In this document: in pieces, positions 61,159 to 64,000 of the stretch
Layout: the number at the start of each line of letters is the position of its first letter
Numbering within the stretch: the stretch's first letter is position 1
Source of the DNA: Bacteroidia bacterium
Lineage (GTDB): Bacteria; Bacteroidota; Bacteroidia; Flavobacteriales; Flavobacteriaceae
DNA length: 64,000 nucleotides
Reading direction: 5' to 3'
NCBI GenBank assembly: GCA_030427985.1
Contig: JAUIBH010000002.1
Span: 17,423 to 81,422, forward strand
Program-made: the position numbers and the translations under genes
The notes under the pieces: generated by a model
What the model saw: the letters and a program-made list of their open reading frames with translations, nothing else
Database searches by the model: none
What the model was told of the DNA's origin: nothing

Positions 61159-61800
61159 TCATCCGCCCATCATTTTAAGAGCATATACACAGGTGAAGCC
61201 TTCAAATTCCAAAAATTCAATCTCATAATGTGATTTTTTGCCTTTGTATAAAATTTCGGCTACGGTTCGGGAGTCTTCAAAAGTAAAATCCATGATATTG
61301 ATGTGCCTTAAAAAACTCAATCCCTGTTGTGCATAAATCTTGTAGAGTGATTCTTTGGCTCCCCAAACAATAGTAAGTTTTCGGATAAGTGCATCCGTAT
61401 TGGCCAAGGTTTTATATTCTTGGATTGGGGTAAATTTATGGGCAATCCGAAGGATTTTACCACGCTGCATCTCAATATCGATGCCCACTTCATCGGTTTC
61501 ACTCACAATAATCCCCGTAAAATTGTGCGAATGGGTAATGGAAATATGGTTTCCATCCTTTAAATGTGGTTTTCCAAAATCGTCATAAAACAAGTCCTGG
61601 TCCACATAACCTGCTTCGGCCATTAAGTGCCTGATACTCAAAAAAGCCCTTCGGTGTGCTTCAGATTTCATGCCATCCATTCGGTCTTGGCAGTGTGGGG
61701 TAAGCACAATTCCATCTGCTAAATCCGGTTCTGCTTCCTCAACCTTCCAGATGTAGACGGATGTTGTTGGGGAAACTGTTATGGTTTTGTAAATGGGCAT
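61159..61800 (-). CDS. 4'-phosphopantetheinyl transferase superfamily protein
   Basis: ISITHSHNFTGIIVSETDEVGIDIEMQR, WGAKESLYKIY. Confidence 0.9.
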   Translation of the reverse strand: MPIYKTITVSPTTSVYIWKVEEAEPDLADGIVLTPHCQDRMDGMKSEAHRRAFLSIRHLMAEAGYVDQDLFYDDFGKPHLKDGNHISITHSHNFTGIIVSETDEVGIDIEMQRGKILRIAHKFTPIQEYKTLANTDALIRKLTIVWGAKESLYKIYAQQGLSFLRHINIMDFTFEDSRTVAEILYKGKKSHYEIEFLEFEGFTCVYALKMMGG

Positions 61801-61822
61801 GACTAAAAGTTAAGCGAATTCG

Positions 61823-61830
61823 TATCTTTG
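61823..61830 (+). promoter_or_regulatory. Bacteroidetes -7 box TAnnTTTG upstream of ahcY
   Basis: tatctttg 44 nt upstream of the ATG. Confidence 0.5.
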
Positions 61831-61874
61831 TCGCACTATAAAGCGAAGCTACAAAAGTAAATTTATATAAAGTT

Positions 61875-63191
61875 ATGAGCACAAAGACAATTCCGTATGT
61901 ACCTTATAAGGTAAAGGACATTTCCCTGGCCCAATGGGGAAGAAAAGAGATTGAGCTTGCCGAGGCCGAAATGCCCGGACTTATGGCATTGCGGGAGGAA
62001 TACGGTAAGGAACAGCCCTTAAAGGGAGCGCGAATTGCCGGTTGCCTGCACATGACCATACAAACTGCCGTCTTGATCGAGACTTTGGTGGCTCTTGGAG
62101 CTGAAGTGACCTGGAGTTCATGTAACATTTTCTCTACCCAAGACCATGCCGCTGCTGCCATCGCCGCTGCGGGGATTCCTGTATACGCATGGAAAGGTAT
62201 GACCGAGGAAGAATTTGACTGGTGCATTGAACAAACCTTGTTCTTTGGTGAGGACAGAAAGCCTTTGAACATGATTTTGGACGATGGGGGTGACCTCACC
62301 AACATGGTTTTGGACAAGTATCCAGAATTGACTGCAGAAATCAAAGGGCTTTCTGAAGAGACCACAACAGGAGTTCACCGTTTGTACGAGCGAATGAAGA
62401 AAGGTACCCTGCCTATGCCTGCCATCAATGTGAACGATTCTGTGACCAAGTCCAAATTTGATAACAAATACGGTTGCCGTGAAAGTGCCGTGGATGCCAT
62501 TAGAAGAGCCACCGATACCATGTTGGCCGGAAAGCGTGTAGTTGTTGCCGGTTATGGCGATGTAGGAAAAGGAACTGCCGCTTCTTTCCGAGGAGCAGGT
62601 GCTATTGTTACGGTTACCGAAATTGACCCCATCTGTGCCCTGCAGGCCTGTATGGACGGTTATGAAGTAAAAAAGTTGGAAACTGTTATTCCGAATGCCG
62701 ATGTGGTGATTACCGCTACGGGGAATAAGGATATTATCCGCGAAGAACATTTCCGAGCTTTGAAGGACAAGGCCATTGTTTGTAATATTGGTCATTTTGA
62801 CAATGAAATTGATATGGCCTGGTTGAACGGCGCTTATGGAAATACCAAGGACGAAATAAAGCCACAAGTAGACAAATACACCATTGATGGCAAGGATTTG
62901 GTTGTTTTGGCCGAGGGCCGATTGGTAAATTTAGGTTGTGCCACCGGGCACCCAAGTTTTGTGATGAGTAACTCATTCACCAACCAAACCTTGGCACAAA
63001 TTGAGCTTTGGAACCACAGCGACAAATACGAAAATGAAGTGTACATGCTTCCCAAGCATTTGGATGAAAAAGTAGCCCAATTGCATTTGGCCCGCTTAGG
63101 CGCTGAGTTGACTGAGCTTAAGGAAGATCAAGCTGAATATATCGGCGTGGAGGTTAAAGGTCCCTTTAAGCCGGATTATTATAGGTACTAG
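61875..63191 (+). CDS. ahcY: Adenosylhomocysteinase
   Basis: [53 protein letters not shown]-terminus. Confidence 0.96.
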   Translation: MSTKTIPYVPYKVKDISLAQWGRKEIELAEAEMPGLMALREEYGKEQPLKGARIAGCLHMTIQTAVLIETLVALGAEVTWSSCNIFSTQDHAAAAIAAAGIPVYAWKGMTEEEFDWCIEQTLFFGEDRKPLNMILDDGGDLTNMVLDKYPELTAEIKGLSEETTTGVHRLYERMKKGTLPMPAINVNDSVTKSKFDNKYGCRESAVDAIRRATDTMLAGKRVVVAGYGDVGKGTAASFRGAGAIVTVTEIDPICALQACMDGYEVKKLETVIPNADVVITATGNKDIIREEHFRALKDKAIVCNIGHFDNEIDMAWLNGAYGNTKDEIKPQVDKYTIDGKDLVVLAEGRLVNLGCATGHPSFVMSNSFTNQTLAQIELWNHSDKYENEVYMLPKHLDEKVAQLHLARLGAELTELKEDQAEYIGVEVKGPFKPDYYRY

Positions 63192-63304
63192 ATTCTAGTT
63201 CTAGAAATAAGATATTAGACAAAAGACCCTTGCAGCGATGTGAGGGTTTTTTATTTTCAAAAATAACATGTGAAAAAAAATCGAGTTTATGGCTAGTCAT
63301 AAAC

Positions 63305-63337
63305 CAAAAAACCCATGGTGCCTACCATGGGTTTTTT
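63305..63337. terminator. Terminator between convergent genes
   Basis: aaaaaacccatggtgcctaccatgggtttttt. Confidence 0.8.
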
Positions 63338-63352
63338 AATGGGTTTTAGCTT

Positions 63353-63931
63353 TTAATCCGCCAAAAGGTTTTCAGAATAATAACAAGCCTTGTTTTCCTG
63401 AAGAATGGCCAGCCCTTCTTCACGTGAGCTCATGGGGTCGATTTTGATTTCCTCTCCATTGGGCATATATACAATATAGAATCCTTCCTCAAAAGAAGAC
63501 AGCTTTATGATCTCACCATTGGGATGGATTGCATTCCATGATTTTTCATCTGGCTTGTAGAACAATTCCAGTTTCTTACCTTTTTTAGGCCCTTCCACCA
63601 CAGTAACTTGAATTCGGTTTTGTGTGGCCACCATTTTATAGGTGTTTCCTTCATGTTTTACCATTTGCGTCTCGGATTCGCCAGGTTTCATGGCAATGGG
63701 GTTAGATCCGGACCAAAATTCGATTACGTTGAAGATTAAAGTGTCCCCCAAAATGAACAATTCATACACTGGAACAATCCATAATCCCCAAAAAATTAAG
63801 TTGTCCAAAAATCTACTGTCTGTCAATCCTTGGTTCCATTCCCTAAGGTTATTGAACGCTTTGTAGGAACCCAAACAGCTTGAGAATAAAATAGCTGAAG
63901 ATAACAGCAAACAGGTGCTAATTTTTTTCAT
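63353..63931 (-). CDS. DUF3332-like secreted lipoprotein
   Basis: Lipobox LFSSC; LGSYKAFNNLREWNQGLTDSRFLDNLIFWGLWIVPVYELFILGDTLIFNVIEFWSGSNP. Confidence 0.7.
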   Translation of the reverse strand: MKKISTCLLLSSAILFSSCLGSYKAFNNLREWNQGLTDSRFLDNLIFWGLWIVPVYELFILGDTLIFNVIEFWSGSNPIAMKPGESETQMVKHEGNTYKMVATQNRIQVTVVEGPKKGKKLELFYKPDEKSWNAIHPNGEIIKLSSFEEGFYIVYMPNGEEIKIDPMSSREEGLAILQENKACYYSENLLAD

Positions 63932-64000
63932 GATACTGAGATTTACGGTTAATGTTCTTAAAGCTACGAAAACGTTTTAACATTTAATGTGTTGACATCT

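Noticed and set aside
62118-62867. 249-aa minus-strand ORF antisense to ahcY
   Set aside because: Shadow ORF; ahcY is highly conserved and full length.
1-64000. CRISPR, prophage, integrase/transposase, toxin-antitoxin, DGR (RT) or defence islands
   Set aside because: No regularly spaced repeats, no reverse transcriptase, integrase or transposase motif and no recognisable defence gene among the ORFs. The S23 protein is not accompanied by an RT, so no DGR is claimed.
1-64000. tRNA or rRNA genes
   Set aside because: No convincing tRNA cloverleaf or TTCGA/CCA pattern was seen in intergenic regions; not tested with tRNAscan.

Overview
This 64 kb window looks like ordinary chromosome from a marine Flavobacteriaceae-type bacterium. 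Supporting signs are T9SS sorting domains, TAnnTTTG promoter motifs, SusC/TonB-type receptors, and family content such as DUF4271, DUF4296, DUF3098 and DUF4301. Gene density is high and most genes are housekeeping: Fe-S/ferredoxin genes, tyrS, pyrC, pckA, hemD, ald, leuS, ftsX-uppP-truB, greA, ahcY and others. I saw no rRNA, tRNA, CRISPR array, phage, transposase or classical defence island. The parts most worth a second look are: (1) a TPP-riboswitch TonB receptor next to a thiamine-binding protein / PnuC-like transporter / NadR-like kinase fused to DUF4301, which may be an undescribed thiamine-salvage module; (2) a PhoR/PhoB-like pair divergent from a TonB receptor, with an 11-bp-phased TTAACA-type array between them, followed by an internally duplicated beta-helix-like lipoprotein and two proteins that are essentially signal peptide plus T9SS sorting domain only; (3) leuS invaded in frame by palindromic intergenic-type repeats, plus a large AT-rich insertion before KMSKS; (4) an S23-type four-helix-bundle gene bracketed by inverted repeats and sitting between ferredoxin and its reductase; (5) an unlisted 42-aa membrane microprotein ORF bracketed by strong hairpins. 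All family assignments were made by eye from the translations; no database search was run.
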